The notes under the pieces: model-generated | Told to the model about the DNA's origin: nothing | What the model saw: only the letters and a program-made list of their open reading frames with translations | The model's database searches: none | Part shown: positions 44,821 through 53,293 of the stretch, piece by piece | Numbering within the stretch: position 1 is the stretch's first letter | Layout: every line of letters begins with the position of its first letter | Translations under genes and position numbers: made by a program | IMG/VR virus record: IMGVR_UViG_3300021168_000029 | Location: 1 to 64,000 of that record | DNA: 64,000 nt | Origin: a virus | Reading direction: 5' to 3' (one strand)

Positions 44821-46407
44821 ATGTCGTACAATAATTTCGGAACCCTTTCAACCATCCCTCTTCAACATCTGGTCGATGTTGCGGAGACTTACGGCGACAT
44901 CGAACCGATTCTGAACGAGGGCGGTCATACGCAGACGGTTGCGCTATCGTGCGCGAACACTGTCATGAACGCGATTTGCTCGACCGCGTTTCCTCACAAG
45001 TGGAACGAGTTCAATATCCCGCCAATTTATTCGAACAGCTTTCAGCAGGATTATGCGGTCGTTAACCCTGCCGGACTTACGGGCACTTTGACGTTGACTC
45101 AGGTTACGCAGGTCTCAACAGCAGCCGGAACCACGACTTACGCGGGCACGATGCCTGACGGCGCATTCGGTGGATACGTAGGCGTGCCATTCGTTATCGC
45201 CGGGTTCACCAACGGCGGCAACAACGGAACCTTCATGTGCGTCGCTTCTTCGGCGGTCTCGTTCGTGTTGCAGAATACGGGCGGCGTATTAGAGACTCAC
45301 GCTGCAACCGCAATCTCGGCAGCAGGTCCGCTGCTCAACATGTCGTGGTTGGAGCGCGGCGTGGCGTTCGACATCAACAACAGTGCTATCCCGAAGCCGT
45401 TCGCGCGCATCGAGTGCGGGCGTCAGCTTCCTCAAATTACGGCGACTTACACGGGCGGCGCGGGTCTCGGTGACCCCGGCTTCCGCTGCAACTGGTTCCC
45501 GAACCGTACGCTGTATTACGGAACGTGGGGACAGGCAAACGTCGGCGGCGCGACTCTCGGCAACAATCCGGGACCGGGCTCAGTCTATTACCAGCCTACA
45601 GGCTCGGCGGTAACTGCGGCCTCGTGGTCGAGCGGCTCCGGCGGACAAGCAACATTCACGATAACAAGTCTTCTCCCAACAATCAAGGTCGGCAGCACGC
45701 TCCAAATCACGAGTGTGTTCCCGGTCGCATACAACGGCAGCTGGACGATTGTCAGCATCAACGACTCCGTCTTGACCGCGCCGACCGTAACGGTAACGAT
45801 GACCGTAAATCCGGGCACGTATGAATCTGGCGGCGACGTTGATAACTCAGCGAACACAGACCAGCCGGACAACCCGATTACCCAAATCATTGATGCAAAC
45901 GGCAACTTCTTGTTGCTGACCACGTACGGCATCGAAGGCACCGCGCCTCCGCTTGCTGCGCGCAATGCGGTCCCGGGTACCACAGTATCTGGAGCCGGAG
46001 CATCGACCCAGTGGACGGTTCTTGACCCGAACGGTTGGGGCTTCCGCTTCACCCCGGTTCCGTCGTCGACGGGCACCGAGTGGCAGTTCAATTTGACGGC
46101 GCAGATGAAGCCCGTTCGCTTCGTCAGTTTGAGCCAGACGTTGGCTCCTCTGCCGGACGAGTTCGAGACATTCTTCCGCGACGGCTTCATTGCTCAGCTC
46201 TATCACCGCTCCCCGGAGAAGGCCGTTTACGCGAAGTTTCCAACCGAGTGGAAGCTGTGGCAGCAGGCTTTGATGGAGTTGCGCGTGAAAGAAGACCGCG
46301 AGCTGGAAGAGAACAAGTTCATCCCATCGCGCACCGTGTTTGGCGCGGCGCGCAGCCGTAATAACTTTCAGGGAGCTGCTTGGCCCTATAATTACCCGAG
46401 ACCTTAA
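44821..46407 (+). CDS. Tail/connector protein with inserted beta domains, 528 aa
   Basis: The C-terminal part (DEFETFFRDGFIAQLYHRSPEKAVYAKFP) resembles head-tail connector or tail proteins of podoviruses. Two inserted domains, about 85-160 and about 265-330, belong to the repeated beta family (IAGFTNGGNNGTFMC; SVFPVAYNGSWTIV). One base after the previous stop. Confidence 0.7.
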   Translation: MSYNNFGTLSTIPLQHLVDVAETYGDIEPILNEGGHTQTVALSCANTVMNAICSTAFPHKWNEFNIPPIYSNSFQQDYAVVNPAGLTGTLTLTQVTQVSTAAGTTTYAGTMPDGAFGGYVGVPFVIAGFTNGGNNGTFMCVASSAVSFVLQNTGGVLETHAATAISAAGPLLNMSWLERGVAFDINNSAIPKPFARIECGRQLPQITATYTGGAGLGDPGFRCNWFPNRTLYYGTWGQANVGGATLGNNPGPGSVYYQPTGSAVTAASWSSGSGGQATFTITSLLPTIKVGSTLQITSVFPVAYNGSWTIVSINDSVLTAPTVTVTMTVNPGTYESGGDVDNSANTDQPDNPITQIIDANGNFLLLTTYGIEGTAPPLAARNAVPGTTVSGAGASTQWTVLDPNGWGFRFTPVPSSTGTEWQFNLTAQMKPVRFVSLSQTLAPLPDEFETFFRDGFIAQLYHRSPEKAVYAKFPTEWKLWQQALMELRVKEDRELEENKFIPSRTVFGAARSRNNFQGAAWPYNYPRP

Positions 46408-46409
46408 TC

Positions 46410-47339
46410 ATGTCATTGAACTTACAGAACACCTTGAATTGGGCCGCTCCGTTCATTCAGTATTCGCCGCTCACGGCGGGACTGGGACAGGAACCTGCGG
46501 TCTCGATTGCCTCGATGATTCGCAATTCGATTCTGAATCCGCCTCAAACGTGGTACTTCAACCGCAATACAGCGACATTCAATACAGTGGTCGGTCAGCA
46601 AGATTATACTGAAGCCAGTGTTCTCGACTTTGCTTTCGTCGAAAAGGTCTCGATTCAGGATGACCAAGGCAACATCTACGAAATTAAGGACCTTTACAAT
46701 AACAGAGCGTTGTCTCCGTCGTCGTTTCAGCAGCGCCCGACCGCGATGTCGGTCGAGAGCGCAAGCTCAACGGCGGGCTGCGTGTTTCGCTTTATGGGCG
46801 TGCCCGACCAGATATATTCGGTAATCATCACGTACCAAAAGCTAGCGCCGCAGTTCGGCCCCTTCTTCATCAGCGCGGCAGCAAATGCGTCCGGCGGAAA
46901 CACGGCCTATACTGGAACCTTTGACCCCCTTTCGTTCCCCGCAGGCTCGACAGCGATTATCACAGGCTTCGTTGCACACACGGTGAATAACGGTTCGTTC
47001 GTTGTCGTGAGCGTGACCACCACGACTCTCACGGTCGTGAACGCAGCTGGCGTCGCAGAGACAATTCAGGCGTACGTATCGAACTTTGCTTGGGACCCGA
47101 TTCCGGACCAGTACTCAGATATCTACAATAACTTGTTTCTTTCGGAGGCGTTCGCGATGGTCGATGACCCCCGTGCGCAACTTTATCGTCAGCGCGGCGT
47201 TGCGGCCTTCTTGTCGAAGGCAAGCGGTTTGACCGAGATGCAGAGAAATGCTTTTGTTCAACAATGGTTGGCTCGTGAAGTGGAGCGTCAGTCAACGCTA
47301 GGAGCTGTACAGCTAGGTCACGCAGGGAGAGCGCAGTAA
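46410..47339 (+). CDS. Tail tubular protein A-like / connector, 309 aa
   Basis: N-terminal (QTLNWA, SILNPPQTWYFNRN) and C-terminal (YNNLFLSEAFAMVDDPRAQLYRQRG) parts look like a head-tail completion protein; an inserted beta domain occupies about 150-225 (ANASGGNTAYTGT, NNGSFVVVSV). Precedes a long tubular B-like gene, as in T7-like modules. Confidence 0.65.
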   Translation: MSLNLQNTLNWAAPFIQYSPLTAGLGQEPAVSIASMIRNSILNPPQTWYFNRNTATFNTVVGQQDYTEASVLDFAFVEKVSIQDDQGNIYEIKDLYNNRALSPSSFQQRPTAMSVESASSTAGCVFRFMGVPDQIYSVIITYQKLAPQFGPFFISAAANASGGNTAYTGTFDPLSFPAGSTAIITGFVAHTVNNGSFVVVSVTTTTLTVVNAAGVAETIQAYVSNFAWDPIPDQYSDIYNNLFLSEAFAMVDDPRAQLYRQRGVAAFLSKASGLTEMQRNAFVQQWLAREVERQSTLGAVQLGHAGRAQ

Positions 47340-50300
47340 TGCCGGGAGCATTTGAACTCAGCGGAGCACAGGTCAAGAAACCGTCTGCGTGGGGCTCCAT
47401 CGTCACCGAGACCTACTTTGAAGGATTGAATACCAACCGTGCGCAGTTCCACCCGGGCGGTACTCAGGTTGAAAATAAATTCTACGGGGGCAGACCCGGT
47501 CAACTTCTTAGCGGGCGCAACGTCGAGCTGAACAATCAGCTTGCGCTACAGCGCCGTCCCGGCCTGTCTTTGTTCTCAACGACAACTTATCCGACTCCGC
47601 CGGATTACACGTTCGCATTTCCTCAACTTGACGGAACGATTAGAGTCATCATCGATACGAGTTCGAGCGGAGCCCTCGCGGTATCTGCTGCGGCCAATGC
47701 GTCCGGCGGCAACACCGTTTACACTGGAACCTTCCCGCTTGGCGGAAGCAACGCCTACGTCGGCTTGCTGTTCTCAATCGCTGGCTTCGTCACCAATCCC
47801 GGAAACAATGGCTCATTCCTTGTCATAGCAAGCAGCACCACGCAGCTGACGCTCGCAAATCCAAACGGCATCGCGGAGACGATTGCCGCCACAGCGACCT
47901 CAGGCGGAGGCGTCTGGTGGGACGAGCAGAACGGCTCGAAGCAGCTTTTATTTGCGAAGAAGACCTGCGGTGGACAAACAAGCTTCGTCGCGGTCGCTGG
48001 GATTTTGTATGCTGGAGATGGTTGCAGCACTTGGACTTGGAATCCAGCCAACACAGGTCCGAATGGGTCGGTATTCGGTTTTGGATTAGCTGCGCCGACT
48101 GTGCCTCCGACGGTTGTTATTACCCCGAGCGGTTCTGCATCAGTAGGCTGGGTTGCGTCGACAATGTTCTCTACGATGGGATTGATTTTCGATTCCGGCA
48201 CCGGAGACATGTGGCAGCTTCAATCAGTTAATGCCTCGACCACGAATACGACGCAGTTTGGAACATCAGGCAGCGGTCAACCGCACTGGAATCAGACTCC
48301 GGGTGGCACCACTTCAGACACGACAGGCGGCGGCAGCATCACGTGGACTAACAAGGGTCCTATCGTTGCTTGGACCGCACATACGACTTATAATAACGCG
48401 ACGGTTGGCGGAACGGCGACGAATCCGTGCATCGTTTATGACCCGGTTACGAAGGCTGCATACGTGCAGTCGAGCGCGAACACGAGCGGGGTAAGTGGAA
48501 ACACAGTTCCGACATTTAAGAAAGCTCTAGGCCAGCACACCAATGATGGAGGCTGTGTTTGGATTTGGGTTGGTCCGGGCATCAGTAATGCGGGCCTTGC
48601 ACCGTGGCTCCCGAGCACGGCATATCCTCTTATCGGAACGGTCACCAACAATGATGCGGCAACGGCCATCGTTGAGCCATCGGGGTTGCAGAACGGTCTT
48701 CCGGTATCTCCTAATGTTCTGTATTTCCAAGCATCCGGCGGCGGCACATCAGGTTCAGGATACACGCCTTTCGGCACGGTTGGAGTAGCTGCGGGAAATC
48801 TCGTAGACGACGGCGACCTGATTTGGATGAGCCTCGGTTCTTATACGTGGGCTGCGACAACCGTGTATACGCCGTGGACGGCCAACAACACTGTATTCTC
48901 TGCAATTTATGATACGCTCACCCACGCGTTTTATGTTTGCATCGTCGGCGGAATTTCAAACGGCTCGGTGCCAACATTCAATCCGGGATACGGCAAGACC
49001 ACAGTTGAGACCAGCGGACTGACTTGGGTTAACGTCGGAGACGGCGTAACGTGGGCCACAGCGACGAAGTGGTATCTGCCTGCACAAGGCTTCTTTCCTC
49101 CGACGGGCGCAACACCGTTCGGTGGTGCATCCATCGTAGACAACAGAGTTCCGTCCGACGTTGAGTTTGTTATCAACAGCGGGTTAAGCGGCGCGGTTCA
49201 GCCTACATGGCCTGCGATTGGAAACTACACCGATGACAACGGTACGACATTTACTCTCAGCCAAGTCTCGGTCAGTGGCGGCACAACGACTTACACCGGA
49301 ACTGGTTTGAGCGGGCTTGCCGGACAGCAGCTCATTATCACAGGATTCACAAATGCCGGAAACAATGGCTACGTGGTTGCGCTAACGGCGAACAGCACAA
49401 CGTTCACCGTTGCAACCACATCTCAGGTGAACGAGACTCACGCGGGTGTAGCTTCGAACGGATTGATTTGGTTCAATGAGACTGCATTCAGCACTCAGTC
49501 GCTGGCGTTCACGAAGGGATATTCGTATGCATATTCGTACAAGTCTCGCTCCTTGACCGATTTTTATACCGTGGATGTGGCAGGCACTTCTCAGCCGCCG
49601 ATTCCTCCCGGCCTATCTGCGCCGCTACCATTCCCAACAGGCAGTTTGACGGGCGACGTATCGAGTGCATCACCTGCGACGGTTACGCCAACAGGCCCAG
49701 ACCCCGGCGCGGTGCTCACAATTTCAGGTCCGGTATCGACCAATCCTGCGGTAGACACAATCGTCATCTGGCGCTCTGCGGATGGCGGCGGAAGCTCGAA
49801 TATGTTCGAGTTGACAGAAATTCCGAACCTTCCGAACGGAGGTCCCGGAACGTGGTCGTTCCGCGACTTCTTGCCGGATGTGCCATCGACGATTGCGGGT
49901 GTGACGTATCCGGGATTGAACATCTTGCTTCCTGCGCCGATTGATGGCGTCAATAATCCGGCACCGTCGAACTTCCGTCCTCAAGAATATAACTTTGACC
50001 GCATTTGGGGTATCAGCGGAAACGAAGTCATATTCAGCGGCGGTCCCGACACTTTGGTCGGCAATCCTAACACTTCATTCAACGCAGCCGACGAGTTCAC
50101 GTTTTTGGCGAACCCGACCCGCGCCGTCAAGATTGGTTCGGTGTTGGTCGTCTTCACGCCATCAAGCATCGAGGTTATTGCGGGAGGCCCATCAACGGCG
50201 AGCTTCTTCACGTACACGCTTGTGCGCGGAGTCGGCATGCTGAGCTGGAACGCTCTGGACGTATTCGCTGGCGAAATCTTTTTCTTCGGTTCTGATAGCG

Positions 50301-51061
50301 TGCTGCGTGTTCTGTCTCCCAACCTGACCTTGACGAACGCCGGGTTCCCGATTGAAGACGAGCTGATAAATCAGGCGATTTCTGGCGTACAAGATGCGAC
50401 GTGGAATCCGTCTCTTGTGTATCTTGCCGTTCTGCAAAGCGGCAATGACAACATGATTGCATTGGCAGACGGGTCGACCGGATGGTACCGCTTGAATCCG
50501 CGCCAGCAGAACGGCTCGGTCAACGGCACAGAACCTATTTGGTCGCCTTTCGCAGCAATCACCAACGGCTGCAAGATGGTCACGACCGTCGAGACATCTC
50601 CGGGCATCAAGAAACTCTTGGTAGGCGCAACAACAGGCGGTCAGTCTGTTTTGAAGCGCGATGTGACCGTGTTTACCGACAACGGCACCCAGTATGATGC
50701 GTACTTCATTCAGGGAACTTTTACGCTGGCTCGTCGCGGCGAACTCGCAATCCTTCGATTCTTGGAAGCAGACTTTTCTGGCGTAGCTTATAAGCCAATG
50801 GTTTCTTTCTTGCTCAATGAGGCATTCAGTAACACGAGCACGTTCACGCCGTTTACTCTTGCGCCTCAGTTCGACCCGCCGACTTTGTATGGCGCAACCT
50901 TATCGCCGACGAGCTACAGCCCGAACCGCTACTACTTTGCGGGCGTCGGCTCACTGGCGCGCGCGATTTATCTGACCGTGAAGGTCGACTTCGGCACCAC
51001 GCCAAATCCGGACATGATTTATAACTTGACAATCAACGGAACCGTTTTGAAGGCGATGTAA
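47339..51061 (+). CDS. Tail tubular protein B-like stabilisation protein, 1240 aa
   Basis: Begins with a conserved N-terminal region (GGRPGQLLSGRNVELNNQLALQRRPG) and ends in a beta-rich region (FDRIWGISGNEVIFSGGP ... EVIAGGPSTASF) typical of tubular B or gp10-like tail proteins. Between them are two or more inserted copies of the repeated beta domain (about 115-185 and 640-710) and other Gly/Asn-rich segments. Unusually long for the family (T7 gp12 is about 800). Confidence 0.75.
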   Translation: MPGAFELSGAQVKKPSAWGSIVTETYFEGLNTNRAQFHPGGTQVENKFYGGRPGQLLSGRNVELNNQLALQRRPGLSLFSTTTYPTPPDYTFAFPQLDGTIRVIIDTSSSGALAVSAAANASGGNTVYTGTFPLGGSNAYVGLLFSIAGFVTNPGNNGSFLVIASSTTQLTLANPNGIAETIAATATSGGGVWWDEQNGSKQLLFAKKTCGGQTSFVAVAGILYAGDGCSTWTWNPANTGPNGSVFGFGLAAPTVPPTVVITPSGSASVGWVASTMFSTMGLIFDSGTGDMWQLQSVNASTTNTTQFGTSGSGQPHWNQTPGGTTSDTTGGGSITWTNKGPIVAWTAHTTYNNATVGGTATNPCIVYDPVTKAAYVQSSANTSGVSGNTVPTFKKALGQHTNDGGCVWIWVGPGISNAGLAPWLPSTAYPLIGTVTNNDAATAIVEPSGLQNGLPVSPNVLYFQASGGGTSGSGYTPFGTVGVAAGNLVDDGDLIWMSLGSYTWAATTVYTPWTANNTVFSAIYDTLTHAFYVCIVGGISNGSVPTFNPGYGKTTVETSGLTWVNVGDGVTWATATKWYLPAQGFFPPTGATPFGGASIVDNRVPSDVEFVINSGLSGAVQPTWPAIGNYTDDNGTTFTLSQVSVSGGTTTYTGTGLSGLAGQQLIITGFTNAGNNGYVVALTANSTTFTVATTSQVNETHAGVASNGLIWFNETAFSTQSLAFTKGYSYAYSYKSRSLTDFYTVDVAGTSQPPIPPGLSAPLPFPTGSLTGDVSSASPATVTPTGPDPGAVLTISGPVSTNPAVDTIVIWRSADGGGSSNMFELTEIPNLPNGGPGTWSFRDFLPDVPSTIAGVTYPGLNILLPAPIDGVNNPAPSNFRPQEYNFDRIWGISGNEVIFSGGPDTLVGNPNTSFNAADEFTFLANPTRAVKIGSVLVVFTPSSIEVIAGGPSTASFFTYTLVRGVGMLSWNALDVFAGEIFFFGSDSVLRVLSPNLTLTNAGFPIEDELINQAISGVQDATWNPSLVYLAVLQSGNDNMIALADGSTGWYRLNPRQQNGSVNGTEPIWSPFAAITNGCKMVTTVETSPGIKKLLVGATTGGQSVLKRDVTVFTDNGTQYDAYFIQGTFTLARRGELAILRFLEADFSGVAYKPMVSFLLNEAFSNTSTFTPFTLAPQFDPPTLYGATLSPTSYSPNRYYFAGVGSLARAIYLTVKVDFGTTPNPDMIYNLTINGTVLKAM

Positions 51062-52158
51062 TGGCAAATCAGGATTTCTTAACCAACGAAAAGGATTTCG
51101 AGATTCCGGAAGGTTGGGCCGAGGTCGGCCCGCGACCAGAGCCTGCGGGCGCGCCGGGTCCGTCTATTCCCATCGACAGATTCGCCAGCGGCGCAGTCTC
51201 GTCGATGACGCTCGGTCTCAACACCGACATAGCTGCAAGCAAGATTGGCGGGGATGTTCCATCTTTCAGAATTCAGCCTCCTCAACCATCGAGCATTGCG
51301 GCGGCAAATTCGGCGTCTCAGAGCATCATTAAACAGACTCAGATTGTCGAAGGTCCGGGCGTGTTGTTTGAAACGAACGGAATCAAGGACCCGAATCAAG
51401 AGGTTCAGAACGCGGTCCCGGGCACAGGTATAAGTATCACCGTTGATAACGCTGGAAATAAAACATTCTCTGCGACATCTCAAACTCAAGTAGCCCAGTG
51501 GCCTCTTCCGAATACCGCGTTAACCTTCATGTCTCGTGCCATCGTCGGAACGACCAGTCTTCAAACAATCGGAGATGCCTCAACCCAAACACAAAGCGCG
51601 GGGACAGGCGCTCTGTCGGGCGCAGGCTCGTTGCCAACAGCGTCCGAAGGCGTGTTTCAACAGATAACCACGGGCGCGGGCACGGGTAATGCGCTATTTA
51701 CTTGGTTTCCGGTCAACTCGAAAATTTTTAGGGCCGGAAGAAATAACAAGTATCAGGCAAGAAGCAGATTCCCTACCGCTGGAGATATCTCAGCTTCTCA
51801 AGTTTGGTGCGGTTTTTCGGACCAAAGCGACTTGAGACCAACCATTGGAGTAGTTAACGTTGCCGCCATTCTTTCGGATTTCGGGGTGTGGAAGGGCGTT
51901 ATTTACAACGCAGGCGTTCTTACTTCGATTTTATTGACAGGGACGCCGGACACCGCTACTCACGATTTTGAAATAGACCTGAATGACACGGCGAACACCG
52001 CTACGTTTTTGATTGACGGCGTAGTCGCAGGCTCTATCAGCGGAAAGAACCCGACCGGGCTAAATTGGTTCCCGCTTTTTTCTCTCATGAATAAAACAGT
52101 CGGCGGAACCACTGCTAATGTAAATTTTCAATACATGTACGCGCAGCAGGATTTTTAA
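51061..52158 (+). CDS. Tail fibre/needle-like protein, 365 aa
   Basis: N-terminal region Pro/Gly-rich (PRPEPAGAPGPSIP), a central segment with FETNGIKDPNQ and GISITVDNAGNKTFSA, and a beta-rich C-terminal half. It resembles a short fibre or needle that attaches to the tail tube. The family was not recognised. Confidence 0.6.
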   Translation: MANQDFLTNEKDFEIPEGWAEVGPRPEPAGAPGPSIPIDRFASGAVSSMTLGLNTDIAASKIGGDVPSFRIQPPQPSSIAAANSASQSIIKQTQIVEGPGVLFETNGIKDPNQEVQNAVPGTGISITVDNAGNKTFSATSQTQVAQWPLPNTALTFMSRAIVGTTSLQTIGDASTQTQSAGTGALSGAGSLPTASEGVFQQITTGAGTGNALFTWFPVNSKIFRAGRNNKYQARSRFPTAGDISASQVWCGFSDQSDLRPTIGVVNVAAILSDFGVWKGVIYNAGVLTSILLTGTPDTATHDFEIDLNDTANTATFLIDGVVAGSISGKNPTGLNWFPLFSLMNKTVGGTTANVNFQYMYAQQDF

Positions 52159-52565
52159 TGAGATTTGAGCCATCGGCGGATATCGAACAAATCAAAGCGT
52201 GGGCGCTCTCCGACCCATATCACTTTCACCAAGGACAGGCGCAGTGGTGGTTGGGAGAAGGCAGCTTGCTCGCCTTCTGTTTGACAGACACCAAAGGCCC
52301 TTTGACTTACGTTCGATTGGATGCGGAAGGCGAGTACGTTCGTATTCATACTCAGTTCGCGCCGACCTCGGTCGTTTCGAAACGCAGACTCGTGGCGGGA
52401 ATGATTGACGCGGTCGAGACTCTCATTGTGTATTACCGCGAGCTGGACAAGAAGGGATTGATTTTCAATTCGGTCAACCCGAGTTTGGTTGCTTTCATGA
52501 GTAAATTAGGATTCAAATCAATCGGTCAGAGTGATTACCGATTGGATTTTGAGGAAACGAAATAA
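52158..52565 (+). CDS. GNAT-like protein, 135 aa
   Basis: The C-terminal NPSLVAFMSKLGFKSIG is the GNAT-fold ending (N...F..K.GF...G). A typical acetyl-CoA P-loop is not obvious, so it may be a catalytically inactive fold member, as seen among virion-associated proteins. Overlaps the previous stop (TAATG). Confidence 0.65.
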   Translation: MRFEPSADIEQIKAWALSDPYHFHQGQAQWWLGEGSLLAFCLTDTKGPLTYVRLDAEGEYVRIHTQFAPTSVVSKRRLVAGMIDAVETLIVYYRELDKKGLIFNSVNPSLVAFMSKLGFKSIGQSDYRLDFEETK

Positions 52566-53237
52566 ATGTGCGGACCAAGTTCATCAGAAAAATCTTTGCA
52601 GCAGATGAGTCAAAGTTTCTCTTCTTTGCTGCAAGGGAATTATAGCACGCTCTTCGGTAATCAGCTCGACGTGCTGAACTCGATTAAGAGTTCGCTGTCT
52701 CCGATTCTAGCTGCGGGACCGAATCAGCAAGGCTTCTCGGCGGCTGAGCTTGCCGCGCGCAATACTGCGGCAATCAATAACGCGGGAGCAGCAAGCCGCA
52801 ACGCGGCGCAAGCAGTGGGGAACTTCACAGCCGGACGAGGCGGTGGCGGCGGAACCGGAATTCTCAGCGGCGTGGATGCCCAGTTGAAGACGGCGGTCGC
52901 ATCATCGGCGGAAAATAATCTCGCAACAGCCCAGAACAACATTACAGCTGAAAATTATGCCACAGGCCGAGAGAACTACTTCCGCGCCGAAGGCGGCATG
53001 GACCAGCTCGCAGCGGGTTACAGCCCGAACGCGGCGGCAAACGCGGGCATCGAGGCTAATAAGACCTCATTCGGAGAAGCCAGCACAATTCAGCAACAGC
53101 AGCAGCAAGAAGACCAGATGATTGCGGGCGGCGTGGAAGCGCTCGCTGGCGGCGTAGTGGGCGGCATAGGTAATCTTGACACCACAGGCGGAAGCAGCGG
53201 CGGGGAACAGATTATGAACTTCCTTGGCGGCATCTAA
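52566..53237 (+). CDS. Internal virion/ejection-type protein, 223 aa
   Basis: Ala/Asn/Gln/Gly-rich with a helical body and a Gly-rich segment (GRGGGGGTGIL), a run of glutamines (about 170-178) and a Gly-rich hydrophobic end. Such composition is typical of podovirus ejection proteins (T7 gp14-like) that form a channel with the next proteins. Confidence 0.65.
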   Translation: MCGPSSSEKSLQQMSQSFSSLLQGNYSTLFGNQLDVLNSIKSSLSPILAAGPNQQGFSAAELAARNTAAINNAGAASRNAAQAVGNFTAGRGGGGGTGILSGVDAQLKTAVASSAENNLATAQNNITAENYATGRENYFRAEGGMDQLAAGYSPNAAANAGIEANKTSFGEASTIQQQQQQEDQMIAGGVEALAGGVVGGIGNLDTTGGSSGGEQIMNFLGGI

Positions 53238-53243
53238 TTTTTC

Positions 53244-53272
53244 TTGACTTTTCAACCCTTCTCTGATATACT
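53244..53272 (+). promoter_or_regulatory. Late promoter for ejection genes
   Basis: TTGACT (53244-53249), 17-base spacer, TATACT (53267-53272). Sits between the two ejection-type genes and would allow separate expression of the large internal proteins. Confidence 0.75.
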
Positions 53273-53293
53273 GAAGTTTTAAGGATTAAATCG

